Below, one piece after another: positions 8,399-17,965 of a stretch of 64,000 nt of DNA. Each line of letters opens with the position of its first letter. Position 1 is the first letter of the stretch. Source of the stretch: an uncultured Sphaerochaeta sp. (GTDB taxonomy: Bacteria; Spirochaetota; Spirochaetia; Sphaerochaetales; Sphaerochaetaceae); contig NZ_OY762555.1 of the NCBI RefSeq assembly GCF_963666015.1, forward strand, positions 2,728,001 through 2,792,000, written 5' to 3'. Below the pieces are notes generated by a model. It did not search any database and had not been told where the DNA came from. It saw only the letters and a list, made by a program, of their open reading frames with translations. Made by a program: the position numbers and the translations under genes.

Positions 8399-10048
8399 CT
8401 ATAACTGCAACCTCTCATGACTACTAATCATTGCCTCTTCAATGTTTGGGAAGATGGAGGATTCCTCTATGAGATGGTGTTTCAGGAATTTCTCCTTCAG
8501 GTTGTCGTTAAGACCACTGAAGAGAACCTGGATATCCTTCTTCTTCATATCGGAGAGCAGTACCTTCAGCTTTGCCAAGCCATCGGAGTCTACGATGGGG
8601 ACATAGCGGAAACGCAGGATGAGGATCTTGTATCCTTTATCGAGTTTCTCTTCAATGTTCAGGAGGTGGAACACCGATCCAAAGAACATGGGGCCGTTGA
8701 TCTCCACAATCCGTATCCTCTTGTCATACTCGCCAAGCTCTTGGGAGAAGATCAACTGGTCATCGACCTTGGAGTACATCAAGGGGCTGAGTTCCACTCC
8801 GTCAGCCATTCTCTTCATGAAGAGGATGACAGCCAGCATAAATCCTACCGGGATAGCGATGGTAAGGTCGGTCAACAGGGTGAGTATAAAGGTAGTGAGT
8901 AGGACAGCAGACTCATACCGGTTCACCTTAAGACTACTGAGGAACACATGGATCTCACTCATTCTCCAGGCAACAATGATAAGGATGCCTGCCAAGGCAG
9001 CCATTGGGACGAATTTGACGACAGGCATTGCTACCAGGTAGATGAACAGAAGGGTGAGGGCATGCACAACGCCGGCAATGGGAGTCCGTCCCCCGTTGTT
9101 TACATTTGCTGCAGTTCTTGCAATAGCACCAGTTACCGGAATTCCTCCAACCAGGGAGACTGCGGTATTTGCGAGACCCATGGCGATGAGTTCCACATTC
9201 GATCGGTGGTGTCCACCAATCATGCTGTCTGCAACGACGGCGGAGAGCAGGGATTCCAGCGCACCGAGGAGGGCGATGGAGAAGGCAGCAGGCAGCAGGG
9301 TCATGATTACTTCTTGGTTGATCGTGAAGAACGTGAGCTCGGGAACCTGGAAGGTAATCACACCAAAACGGTCTCCGATGGTCTCCACAGGAACCCCCAG
9401 TATTGAGGTCAGCAGGGTAACCAGAACCAGCGAAGCAAAGACAGCAGGGACCTTCTTGGTAAGTTTTGGTAGGAGAAGAATGATGGCAATGGTTGCAAGT
9501 CCCACTCCCATTGACAAAGGGTCAGTGAGATGAAGATTGCTTCCATAGTAGACGAGTTTCTCCAAAAACTCACTGGGAATGCTTTTCTCTGGCAGTCCAA
9601 GGAAATCATTGATCTGGGTCATGAAGATCAGGACAGCAATACCCCCGGTAAAGCCGGTGATAAGGGTCTGGGGAATGTATTTGAGCAGGGAACCCATCTT
9701 GAAGAGACCCATAAGGATCAGGATGATTCCTGCAAGGAAGGTCGCAATAAGGAGCCCCTCCATACCATGGGTGGTAAGGATGGAGACAATGATGACGATG
9801 AAGGCTCCGGTGGGGCCTCCGATCTGGACCCTGCTACCACCAAAGAGGGAGACGATGAGTCCTCCCACGATTGCAGTCAACAGTCCGGTCTCAGGAGATA
9901 CTCCGGATGCAATGGCAAACGCGATTGCAAGCGGGAGGGCGATTACCCCAACGATGATCCCACTGATGATGTCTTTCTTGATCTGTTCTTTCCCAATCCC
10001 CTCTTTAATAAGGGTAAAGAGCTTTGGTTCCCATTCCTTGTTACGCAC
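8399..10048 (-). CDS. SulP-family anion transporter with STAS domain
   Basis: The 549-aa inner-membrane protein carries the SulP core (DIISGIIVGVIALPLAIAFA, GGSRVQIGGPTGAF, then further membrane spans) and a C-terminal STAS domain (about residues 430-545) with VDSDGLAKL, the usual phosphoacceptor-like loop. SulP proteins move sulfate, bicarbonate or dicarboxylates; the substrate here is unknown. GTG 10048 is chosen over the ORF extending to 10252, because AGGAGAGAAGA precedes it and the extension runs through non-coding palindromes. A candidate promoter TTGGCA-N17-TATACC sits immediately upstream. The gene appears monocistronic. A sulfatase elsewhere in the window releases sulfate, but a link is speculative. 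Confidence 0.9.
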   Translation of the reverse strand: MRNKEWEPKLFTLIKEGIGKEQIKKDIISGIIVGVIALPLAIAFAIASGVSPETGLLTAIVGGLIVSLFGGSRVQIGGPTGAFIVIIVSILTTHGMEGLLIATFLAGIILILMGLFKMGSLLKYIPQTLITGFTGGIAVLIFMTQINDFLGLPEKSIPSEFLEKLVYYGSNLHLTDPLSMGVGLATIAIILLLPKLTKKVPAVFASLVLVTLLTSILGVPVETIGDRFGVITFQVPELTFFTINQEVIMTLLPAAFSIALLGALESLLSAVVADSMIGGHHRSNVELIAMGLANTAVSLVGGIPVTGAIARTAANVNNGGRTPIAGVVHALTLLFIYLVAMPVVKFVPMAALAGILIIVAWRMSEIHVFLSSLKVNRYESAVLLTTFILTLLTDLTIAIPVGFMLAVILFMKRMADGVELSPLMYSKVDDQLIFSQELGEYDKRIRIVEINGPMFFGSVFHLLNIEEKLDKGYKILILRFRYVPIVDSDGLAKLKVLLSDMKKKDIQVLFSGLNDNLKEKFLKHHLIEESSIFPNIEEAMISSHERLQL

Positions 10049-10170
10049 TTCTTCTCTCCTGGGTGAGGTATACTCCAGTTTTAATAATATGCCAATTGGG
10101 CAGTGGAAGAATTTGTAAGGGATATTTCTAGAAAGTATGTAATTTGAGCATTCTTGTCTGAAAATGCTAT

Positions 10171-10241
10171 TGTTCCTAAGGCAGGAACAAAATTGCCAAA
10201 TTGTTCCTGAGCTAGGAACATCTGTTTCTATTACAGAAACA
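10171..10241 (-). promoter_or_regulatory. Three phased 19-bp palindromes upstream of sulP
   Basis: TGTTCCT-N5-AGGAACA occurs at 10171-10189 and 10202-10220, and TGTTTCT-N5-AGAAACA at 10223-10241. Centres are 31 and 21 bp apart, near three and two helical turns, so bound dimers would lie on one DNA face. The array starts 122 bp upstream of the sulP GTG. I do not recognise the regulator family. Confidence 0.75.
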
Positions 10242-10342
10242 AAAATACTCATAGTAGTGAATGAGAGGGCATGATACTCTCGATTAGTTTTCAGAAAAAA
10301 ATTTGCTTGGTCTATGGTTCTTGCAGGTGTGTATATGAAAAT

Positions 10343-11173
10343 TTATAGATATTCAATCAATTCAACTAACGCGTTCATTACATCCTCATATGTTATATCT
10401 TGTGCATATTGATAGTTATTCCTGTATGAATCCCATCTTGATTTGAGTGTTGCATTTTCTTCCATCTCATGTACGCGTTTTCTGATTGAGGTAAAAATAT
10501 AAGAGGACTCTCTATGCGCTGCAGTTGCTATAAGTGCATCTTGAAATATTGTATACTTAAAGTTTTGAGTCTTCGTTAAAATGTAGACATCGTAAAAATC
10601 TCTTGGTCTTGTATTATATGTGCCTCTTCTTAGAATTGTCTCTACTTTTTCTGCAATGACCGTTTCGATGTTATATGTCCAGACACCGATTATCCCATCA
10701 TTGAAATTCATTTTATAAGAATAAAAGACTTCCGAAGGTGTAATTACATCTCCCGTTGTTATATCAATCTGCATAGGTACTTTAATGGAATCATATACAG
10801 CTTGAAGGCTCACTCGATAACCGCCATAGGCATCATCATCTCGAATTGCTTTGATGCCAGTGAATGTAAAAGAAATATCGTCTTGAACTGAAACGCTACA
10901 GATGTTTCTCATTGCTTTTGTCAATTCTCCAGCATCCATGGGATAATTTTTGATCGTAACATCCATATCCATTGTTGATCTATTGGCGATATCGACCAAG
11001 GCAGCAATTAACAGACCTCCTTTTAGAATGAACTTTTCCTTGAATACTGATTGTGAAAGACGTACTAGAAAACATTCAAACATGAAATTTTGTAGCACTA
11101 CCTGAGCTGACATGTTTTTCTTTTTGGCTAAGTTTCTCATAGTAGCCTTCAGGCTCATGGCTTTTCCGCTCAC
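10343..11173 (-). CDS. abiEii: AbiEii-type nucleotidyltransferase toxin
   Basis: The 276-aa protein belongs to the AbiEii/AbiGii nucleotidyltransferase family. Visible elements are FILKGGLLIAAL (about residues 48-59), the metal-binding TMDMDVTI (Asp69, Asp71), IAEKVETIL and RPRDFYDVYIL. Family members inactivate tRNA or other targets by adding nucleotides, arresting growth on phage infection. It starts 4 nt inside the preceding antitoxin gene, so the two are co-translated. All motifs appear intact. It is the toxin of a type IV-like toxin-antitoxin pair. Confidence 0.88.
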   Translation of the reverse strand: MSGKAMSLKATMRNLAKKKNMSAQVVLQNFMFECFLVRLSQSVFKEKFILKGGLLIAALVDIANRSTMDMDVTIKNYPMDAGELTKAMRNICSVSVQDDISFTFTGIKAIRDDDAYGGYRVSLQAVYDSIKVPMQIDITTGDVITPSEVFYSYKMNFNDGIIGVWTYNIETVIAEKVETILRRGTYNTRPRDFYDVYILTKTQNFKYTIFQDALIATAAHRESSYIFTSIRKRVHEMEENATLKSRWDSYRNNYQYAQDITYEDVMNALVELIEYL

Positions 11174-11763
11174 AGTAGCACCTCCAGATATGTTCTAAGC
11201 ACAGCTTCTATCTTGAATTTACTTGCCATATCCATGAGTGTTGAGAAATCTGTCGATTTTAATTTAGCAAAACGGGTTAATGCTTGAGAAAAGATTTGTA
11301 TATCTACACGATTTCTACTTCGTACGAGATCACATATGGTTCTTTCAATGGTATATACTCTGATTTGATTACCAAAGGAGCTTTCTGCCAATTCTGCTCC
11401 CATCTCATGAAACTCTCTTTTTATATAATAAACTTTACATCTTTCCGCTACGTCACCAACCACTTTATGCCCACTTGGAACTGTTACTGAGTACTTGAAA
11501 GGAGTTCTGTCCGATAAGCCATGCATAAAAAGTGCCGTTTCATGAGAATAGATAATATTTGGGTATTTCGTCTGCAAAGCATACATTTCATCTTCGATTG
11601 AATTAACGGAAACATAAACACCTCGATTAACTCTCTCAAGGGTTCCTTCTGCCACCATCATCTGGAGATACCCTCTTGGAATCTGGTTTTTATCGAGATC
11701 AGCACTTAGAATCGTGCCATGGTGTTTTTGTATGAGCTCTTCAAGTTTCTCCAAGTAATTCAT
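11170..11763 (-). CDS. abiEi: AbiEi-type antitoxin/transcriptional repressor
   Basis: The 197-aa protein has an N-terminal winged-helix region (LSADLDKNQIPRGYLQMMV, then EGTLERVNRGVYVS) followed by an AbiEi C-terminal domain (IIYSHETALFMHGLSDRTPF, TVPSGHKV). Family members counter AbiEii and autoregulate by binding inverted repeats. TTTAGGTG precedes the ATG. It is first in the abiE operon, directly downstream of a near-consensus promoter covered by an inverted repeat. Function is inferred from family and gene order. Confidence 0.88.
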   Translation of the reverse strand: MNYLEKLEELIQKHHGTILSADLDKNQIPRGYLQMMVAEGTLERVNRGVYVSVNSIEDEMYALQTKYPNIIYSHETALFMHGLSDRTPFKYSVTVPSGHKVVGDVAERCKVYYIKREFHEMGAELAESSFGNQIRVYTIERTICDLVRSRNRVDIQIFSQALTRFAKLKSTDFSTLMDMASKFKIEAVLRTYLEVLL

Positions 11764-11780
11764 AACTTCACCTAAATTAC

Positions 11781-11822
11781 CAAATATACGTATATTATAA
11801 TCAATATAAGTATATTTGTAAA
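11781..11822 (-). promoter_or_regulatory. abiE promoter with overlapping AbiEi operator
   Basis: Reading on the minus strand, TTTACA (11817-11822), a 17-nt spacer and TATAAT (11794-11799) form a strong sigma-70 promoter. Two 16-bp arms (11781-11796 and 11803-11818) form an inverted repeat with one mismatch and a 6-bp gap. They cover both promoter hexamers, as expected for negative autoregulation by AbiEi. Confidence 0.75.
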
Positions 11823-12002
11823 GTAAATTCTATGTTTGGTCCTGTCAAACTATTTTGCTAAGCATTGATCAAATTATCTTCTATTGGTGAGGTCCTTCGA
11901 AAGAGATTGGTTCTCTTTAGGCTTTAAACGAGCTTATCATAGCATGTATAACTACCCCCAAGTGTGCGGCCAAGAGCAAATGCAGATCACTTTTATCTCC
12001 TC

Positions 12003-14759
12003 TCATCGCTCAAACTTCCCACTGAATACCTTCTTCAGTCCATCACTACTTGCAGGAATGAAGGGAGCTCCTTCACTTCCCACTACATCCTCTGCAGCCT
12101 CTGTGATGAGGTCTCCCATTGGGTCGAAGTCAAGACTGGGATTTATCGTGAAGGATCCATCTCTCTGTACCGTAACCTCAATCTCAATTGCATCAGCTTG
12201 TGGAATCGATGTAGTAAACGAGCCTGAGGCGTCCCCTGTGAAGGAAACACCTCCACTGTCTACTGCCACAGAACCGGTCGCTGTTATCTGGGTTCCTTGG
12301 TAACTGGCAGTAGCTTCTCCTTTTGCTCCAAATCCATAGTCACTGACCGTACCGTACCCGTTGAACCCGATTTTTCCTGTTACAGAGAGCTTGCCTTCAA
12401 TTTTTGCTCCTCCTTTTCCTGCACCAAATTGATAGGAGAGAGAGCCATCATGCATACTTTTTCCGGTGAAATTATTCTTCGTGTACTGGTAGTCGAATCC
12501 AGGGCTTCCTTGTGTGGGAAGATTGAAACCAAGTTTAAGATCGGTTCGTGCGACTGAGATTCGCCCTGAAATCGGTACGAACGGGATATCGAGGTCAGTC
12601 CCATATGAGTCGAGTTTCTTGAACAGAGGGGATGAGGGAGGAATCTCTCCCGATTCAAAGCGTTTCTTTTCATAGTTGTTCTTCGCTTGTCTCTTCTGTT
12701 CTGTTTGCTCGATTGCCTCCTGTCGTGAGTAGTCATCACCACACATTTCCTGGATCGGGTAGTAATCGAATGCACCGTAGGCAAAGAGAACACCTTCCAG
12801 ACCTGCCAGTACTGCTTGATCAATGGCTGAACGAAGCTCCTGATCCTTTAGCTGTCGGACCTCTGGGTCGCTGATCATAGCCACATGCTTGAATACATCT
12901 TCATAGAATGCTTTTGCATAGGGGGTAATTTTCTTGAGGTATTGGTGGGAAGCGTAGCTGGTCATCTGGTTCCAGTATGCAGAACATATGTCGTTCCACG
13001 TCTGTACTGCTTTCTTGCATTTATCCCCACTGAATTGCTCTTCGAGTCCATACAGGCTATATCCGGCTTGCTGTGCCATTCCTTGCAAATTTGTTATGAG
13101 TTTTCTGGTTAGCGAATTCAGGTACGATCCGTAGGCATTGTATTTTATCAGGTACTGGAGCATGTTGTAGCGTTGGATCAGAACATTGGTAGGATCTACA
13201 TAGTCAGCAGGGTTGAGTTGGAAGATGACCATGGCAGGATCACCCATGGTTGCGAGCTGTAGGCTGGAATCAGTCCTGTTGTTCATAAGATCGAGTTCGG
13301 CCTTCATTGCCTGTTGTTCCATTTCTCCAGCATACGCATATACCTGATCCACTCCGTTTACCTGTACATTGCCACCCATTGCATTGGCATATTTTTCTGG
13401 ATGTGCTTCAAGTTCATCGAGATCGATGCCCTGGGGATCAATATTCATTCCCATTCGCTCAAGGTCGGATATGAGATCTTTTGCGTATGAGGCTGATGCC
13501 TTTGTGGCAAACATCGCCACGGATTCTGTGAGGTCGGTGAGAGCTGCAATGCCGTTGGGCTGACGTATTGCCTGCAAGGAGCCATAGGCCAGAATAGTAT
13601 CAATCTTTGGGGGAGTATAGCTCCCTTCTGGTACCAGGTAGTCGATGAAAGTCCTGATCTTGTTTCGCTCATTCTGATCCATGGAGGAGATAAACTCAGC
13701 TGCTGTCATAATTGGTTGTTCGGCGATTGTCTCGATAGCTTTTTCATATTGCTCATCTGGGGCATCAATAGGAACTTCAACTACATCGGAAACCTCTTCC
13801 AGCATCTCAGCTTCTTGTTTCATCATTGCAAACATGAGAGGACGGTCCAACATGGCATCCTCGAGTACTGCCTTGGCTTTCAGGCGGAACCCCTGTTTCC
13901 AGTAGTATGATGAAAGTCCTACTGCAGCATCCCAGGAAGATGGGTCGATCTCGAGTGCAGCAAGGAAACACTGTTTGGCTTCTTCGTCAGCATCTTTTTC
14001 CAACAGAGCAGTACCAAGGTTGATGAGGGGCAAAACGCTTCCGTATGTATAGGCGCCTTCTTCCAGTGTAAGGGAGAGTGCATATCGGTAGATGGGCACA
14101 ACCTCTTCTTGGGTTGTGCTTAGTGCTGTGGCGAGATTGCTCGCTGCAACTGCGTTGTCACTGTCATAGGAGAACGCTGCACAAGCCAATGCTTCCTTGA
14201 ATGGTTGGGAATCTCCATAGAGTATGGCCATTGCAACCAACTCCGAGGATATTGGAAGCCCAGACCTTCCTGAGAAATCGGGTTCAGAGGGTAGTAATCT
14301 GTTTAGTTCAGCACGATCGTATGGACCCATGCTCTGTAGAGCTTTATGGTAGCAAAGAGAGGCTAGCTGTAGAATACTGGGTAAGTCGTAGGCCTTGGCT
14401 AACAATAGGGATGGAGTGAGTTCCTCTGTGTTTGATTGCTTTCTGTCCTGTTCGACCTCCAGGATTGCCTGTTGCAATGCATCTGTTTCTTTATTGCTGG
14501 GCAGAGTGATGGGAACGTGTAGGGGAGAGAAGGAAGGTGGTAGTATTATTTCAGGAACAGTATAGGCAACTGGTTGCAGCTCATAGTTGCTCCCCATGTA
14601 GTGCTCCATTGCCTTTTCTTCGACTATCTTCGAAGTCTGGTATTCAATTGCTCTCGATGTAAAAGCATCAAGAGAAGCCACACAACCAGTGAAGAGTAGT
14701 GACAGCACCACAAGCATGAACCATGCAATACGTACCAAAGAAAACCGCTTATTATCCAT
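12003..14759 (-). CDS. Large TPR-containing lipoprotein of unknown function
   Basis: The 918-aa product starts with a lipoprotein signal (hydrophobic stretch, then LLFTGC with Cys26) and should be membrane anchored. Residues about 215-320 contain tetratricopeptide-like helices (NLGTALLEKDADEEAKQCFL, then ALEIDP). The middle is helical. The last 200 residues are glycine/serine-rich and beta-prone (GKLSVTGKIGFNGYGTVSDY and similar strands), suggestive of a beta-structured surface domain. GGGAGGAAC precedes the ATG. I do not recognise a named family. A truncated copy of its 5' end lies at 47955-48044, so a paralogue once existed nearby. It is probably transcribed alone. Confidence 0.8.
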   Translation of the reverse strand: MDNKRFSLVRIAWFMLVVLSLLFTGCVASLDAFTSRAIEYQTSKIVEEKAMEHYMGSNYELQPVAYTVPEIILPPSFSPLHVPITLPSNKETDALQQAILEVEQDRKQSNTEELTPSLLLAKAYDLPSILQLASLCYHKALQSMGPYDRAELNRLLPSEPDFSGRSGLPISSELVAMAILYGDSQPFKEALACAAFSYDSDNAVAASNLATALSTTQEEVVPIYRYALSLTLEEGAYTYGSVLPLINLGTALLEKDADEEAKQCFLAALEIDPSSWDAAVGLSSYYWKQGFRLKAKAVLEDAMLDRPLMFAMMKQEAEMLEEVSDVVEVPIDAPDEQYEKAIETIAEQPIMTAAEFISSMDQNERNKIRTFIDYLVPEGSYTPPKIDTILAYGSLQAIRQPNGIAALTDLTESVAMFATKASASYAKDLISDLERMGMNIDPQGIDLDELEAHPEKYANAMGGNVQVNGVDQVYAYAGEMEQQAMKAELDLMNNRTDSSLQLATMGDPAMVIFQLNPADYVDPTNVLIQRYNMLQYLIKYNAYGSYLNSLTRKLITNLQGMAQQAGYSLYGLEEQFSGDKCKKAVQTWNDICSAYWNQMTSYASHQYLKKITPYAKAFYEDVFKHVAMISDPEVRQLKDQELRSAIDQAVLAGLEGVLFAYGAFDYYPIQEMCGDDYSRQEAIEQTEQKRQAKNNYEKKRFESGEIPPSSPLFKKLDSYGTDLDIPFVPISGRISVARTDLKLGFNLPTQGSPGFDYQYTKNNFTGKSMHDGSLSYQFGAGKGGAKIEGKLSVTGKIGFNGYGTVSDYGFGAKGEATASYQGTQITATGSVAVDSGGVSFTGDASGSFTTSIPQADAIEIEVTVQRDGSFTINPSLDFDPMGDLITEAAEDVVGSEGAPFIPASSDGLKKVFSGKFER

Positions 14760-14961
14760 ACGGTTCCTCCCATACTTTTTCTGTTAAAGATCTGCAGGTA
14801 ACTCTCTCTATATAATAAAAATGTAACAGAGGAATTGAGAATGCTCAACAAAATTAGAAGGTTACTAGTTTTGCCATAAGGTTTATGGATTTCTAGAAAG
14901 CGTACTGTATGCTGGGTATAAAAATCAGTGGGTGCCATGTGCTCTTCATGGGTGTTTATTC

Positions 14962-15015
14962 TTGACAGCTCAAAAAATCGAGTCTATGCTATCTGAAATG
15001 TAACCGGTTACATTT
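14962..15015 (+). promoter_or_regulatory. Sigma-70 promoter with LacI-family operator
   Basis: TTGACA (14962-14967), a 17-nt spacer and TATGCT (14985-14990) form a good promoter. A perfect 20-bp palindrome, AAATGTAACC and its complement (14996-15015), covers the expected start site. The TGTAACCGGTTACA core, with a central CG and strong symmetry, is typical of LacI-family repressor sites. No LacI gene is in the window, so the repressor must act from elsewhere. An AAGGAGG follows at about 15021. Confidence 0.75.
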
Positions 15016-15516
15016 ACTAAGAAGGAGGCTTCTTGTACAAATTGTCACTACTATATGAGCCCATCCTGGTTTTGATTGAAACAGAGTTTATCTGAGTCAG
15101 TAATTTGTCTGGATACGTAGGTTTCTTGATTCTCATGCATATTTGGATTTGATGGGTTGATATAAGTAGATCAACAATGATTGAAAGAACGACTCGATTG
15201 CAAGTACGTCCAAGAATACTTACAGCAGTATCTTGTGCAAGACTTTTTAGATGTCATCATACTTGGTTTCTGTTGATACTTCTTTTATGCTCTGGTTGTT
15301 CAGGAGAGGTATCGTTCTTTACCACTTGTTATTCTGCTACTAGGTAAAGGTATTTCCATGAAATTGTATAACGATAATGGCAATTGCTTCGATAGCAGGG
15401 TTGTTTTATGTTGTGTTTCTTGTTCACTTCCATGAAGATGTATTACTACAATCTTCATGATATTTGGTATTCCTAACTGTTCATATTACTACTCTACATA
15501 CAAAGGAATGGTGTTT
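15016..15516 (+). pseudogene. Probable decayed gene between operator and mannosidase
   Basis: No intact gene is present. After the LacI operator, AAGGAGG precedes a TTG (15033) that opens a 20-codon frame ending in a stop. Later fragments encode hydrophobic, membrane-like peptides in different frames (for example a frame at about 15375 giving MAIASIAGLFYVVFLVHF). This looks like a frameshifted remnant of a membrane transporter that the promoter once served. It may now act as a long leader for the mannosidase genes. The identification is tentative. Confidence 0.35.
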
Positions 15517-17952
15517 ATGCATAAAGATTCTCTTACAATTCATCTAATTGGCAATGCTCATATTGATATTCTATGGCTATGGAAATGGGAAGAAGGCGTA
15601 CAGGAAATACGTTCTACGTTTGCTTCAGTTCTAGACAGGATTGAAGAACATGATGATTTTGTATTTACCTCTGCTTGTGCTTATTATTATGAACTGGTTG
15701 AAAAGATTGATCCCTTATTGTTCGGTAGAATACAAAAGGCCGTAAAGAGCGGCAAGTGGTGTATTGTAGGTGGCTGGTGGTTGCAACCCGATTGCAATGC
15801 TCCTTCAGGAGAATCGTTTGTACGTCAAGGACTATATGGGCAAACGTATTTTTCTTCTCGGTTTGGAGTAATTGCAAAGCACGGTTATAATGTTGATTCT
15901 TTCGGCCATCATGGAAATCTTCCCCAAATACTCAAGAAGATGGAAATTGATACGTACACATACATGCGCCCAGGGGAACATGAGAAATCGATTGCAAAAA
16001 GCCTATTTCAATGGAAGGGGATTGATGGAACCAAGGTACTGACTTTTCGAATTCCTCCTAACTACAACAATGCCAGTGACTGGGGGGAAGGGCTTAAGGC
16101 GAAAGTTGATGGATTGCGGGTTTTATCAGAGCATGAATCCATTCCTTTGATGGGATTCTATGGAGTGGGAAATCATGGTGGCGGGCCTACGAAAGAAAAC
16201 CTGCGTACACTCGATACCCTTATCGATGAAGACGATTCGATAGGTTACAGCGATGTGGGAAGATTCTTCTCTCAGATCACCACTGATGAAGGTCTTCCTA
16301 TTGTGGAAGGAGACCTGCAATTCCATGCCATAGGATGTTACAGTGCATACAGTATAATCAAGCGCTTGAACAATAGTGCTGAGCACCTGTTGATGAGAAC
16401 CGAAAAAATGATCGCAGTACTTTCAGCAATAGTTGAACCAGAAAAAGGCTCTTATGAGATAGTGAGAGAGGCATGGAAGAAAGTATTAGTTAATCAGTTC
16501 CATGATTCACTCGGTGGCTGCTCAGTACCAGAGGCTTACGATAAGGTAATCCAATCGTACGGTTGGGCAATGGAAAGTGCCGATACCTTGGCGTCCTTGA
16601 GTCTACAAAAATTGGCTTCAAGAATACGAACATTTCAGAGTGGAACAACACTTCTTGTCTGGAATCCCCACCCTTGGAAGGTAACTGAATGCATTGATAT
16701 AAATACGGTACCGACTTCTATCACCAATGAAAATGGAGATGAAGTTGTCTATGAGATTGTGCCAACCAATTCAATCGGGAATGAATATACCCATGCTGCT
16801 CGTGTCTGTGTACAGGCTCCTCCTTTGGGGTATGCTGCATACCATCTAAACGATACACAAGCAAGGTTGGATTCTGGACAGCTCCGTTCCCTTCAATATC
16901 TGAGAACAACCACTAATATAATTGAGGCTGGCAACTTCTCTTGTGAGATTGATCAAGAGACTGGGGCAATAGTTTCTTTGAAAAATGTAATGAATGGGAA
17001 GGAGTATCTTGGACCAAAGGGAATCATGCCCTATGTTGTTGATGATATTTCTGATACCTGGTCTCATGCTCTCAGTAGTTATCAGGGGAAACGGACGCCC
17101 ATGCAACTGAAAACGTTCCAGCTGGTGTCCTCTGGACCAGTCTCTGCAGAATATGAGATTACCTATCAAGGGGAACATAGCTTTGTGGTACTGAGGCTGA
17201 AAATGTACCACCAGCTCGAATATCTTGATCTTAGTGCCAGAGTGGTCTGGAATGAGCATAGGAAATTGTTGCAACTTGTTATAGACACCCCTTTTACCGA
17301 TGAAGTGGTCAACTGGAAGTCGGAAATTCCCTATGGTGCAATAGATCGTTCAAAAAATGGTAATGAGTATCCTGTGCAGCGATGGTGTTGGATTGGCGAT
17401 ATTGGTGGAGATGGGCTCCTTGTGATAAACGAGGGGGTTTATAGTGCAAGTGCAGATAAAGGTGCCCTACGATTAACATTACTCAGAAGCCCCATTTTTG
17501 CACACCATGAACCCGCACATCCGAGACCTGACCTATATCCACAATACATGGAGCAGGGCGAGCATCGGTTCCTGTTCCGCCTTATTCCCCAAGATGGAGG
17601 GAGTTCAAGAACTCATGACTTCGGTAGGGCTTCTCTCCAGTTCAATCAGAGACCGCAAGTCCTGCTCGAGTCAATACACGGAGGGAATTTGCCTCTTTCT
17701 TCCAGTTATTGTGAACTCGAAGGAGATCCATCCTTGATCATCTCTACAATCAAGAGAAGTGAAGCTGATGATGGTTGGGTGATTCGTGTCTTTGAATCAT
17801 CGGGTCAGGAAGCAAGTGGAATCTTGCATCTCCGTTGGCTTGGTGTTTCAAAACAGATTGTACTGAAACCTTTTGCATTACAGACATATTTTGTTTCCGA
17901 TATCTCAAAGTCCGTTCTTGAGTGCAATTTGTTGGAAAGACCATCACAATAA
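15517..17952 (+). CDS. GH38 alpha-mannosidase
   Basis: The 811-aa protein is a glycoside hydrolase family 38 member. The zinc-binding HIDILWLW is at residues 15-22 (His15, Asp17), the nucleophile lies in VDSFGHHGNLPQ (Asp127), and GNHGGGP follows about 90 residues later. A beta-sandwich C-terminal half completes the normal architecture. The ATG at 15517 is used because AAAGGA precedes it and HLIGNAHID should lie near the N-terminus; an upstream in-frame start at 15457 is less likely. No signal peptide is seen, so it acts in the cytoplasm on imported oligosaccharides. The next gene is a second GH38 enzyme 13 nt downstream. Confidence 0.9.
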   Translation: MHKDSLTIHLIGNAHIDILWLWKWEEGVQEIRSTFASVLDRIEEHDDFVFTSACAYYYELVEKIDPLLFGRIQKAVKSGKWCIVGGWWLQPDCNAPSGESFVRQGLYGQTYFSSRFGVIAKHGYNVDSFGHHGNLPQILKKMEIDTYTYMRPGEHEKSIAKSLFQWKGIDGTKVLTFRIPPNYNNASDWGEGLKAKVDGLRVLSEHESIPLMGFYGVGNHGGGPTKENLRTLDTLIDEDDSIGYSDVGRFFSQITTDEGLPIVEGDLQFHAIGCYSAYSIIKRLNNSAEHLLMRTEKMIAVLSAIVEPEKGSYEIVREAWKKVLVNQFHDSLGGCSVPEAYDKVIQSYGWAMESADTLASLSLQKLASRIRTFQSGTTLLVWNPHPWKVTECIDINTVPTSITNENGDEVVYEIVPTNSIGNEYTHAARVCVQAPPLGYAAYHLNDTQARLDSGQLRSLQYLRTTTNIIEAGNFSCEIDQETGAIVSLKNVMNGKEYLGPKGIMPYVVDDISDTWSHALSSYQGKRTPMQLKTFQLVSSGPVSAEYEITYQGEHSFVVLRLKMYHQLEYLDLSARVVWNEHRKLLQLVIDTPFTDEVVNWKSEIPYGAIDRSKNGNEYPVQRWCWIGDIGGDGLLVINEGVYSASADKGALRLTLLRSPIFAHHEPAHPRPDLYPQYMEQGEHRFLFRLIPQDGGSSRTHDFGRASLQFNQRPQVLLESIHGGNLPLSSSYCELEGDPSLIISTIKRSEADDGWVIRVFESSGQEASGILHLRWLGVSKQIVLKPFALQTYFVSDISKSVLECNLLERPSQ

Positions 17953-17965
17953 ATGGGGGTATATG

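Noticed and set aside
8417..10118. Several long plus-strand frames opposite the SulP gene
   Set aside because: They are antisense shadows: the minus-strand SulP protein has full family motifs, whereas these frames have low-complexity, non-family translations and no ribosome sites.
10049..10252. N-terminal 68-residue extension of the SulP frame
   Set aside because: It reads through the three palindromes, has non-homologous sequence, and the GTG at 10048 has a good ribosome site.
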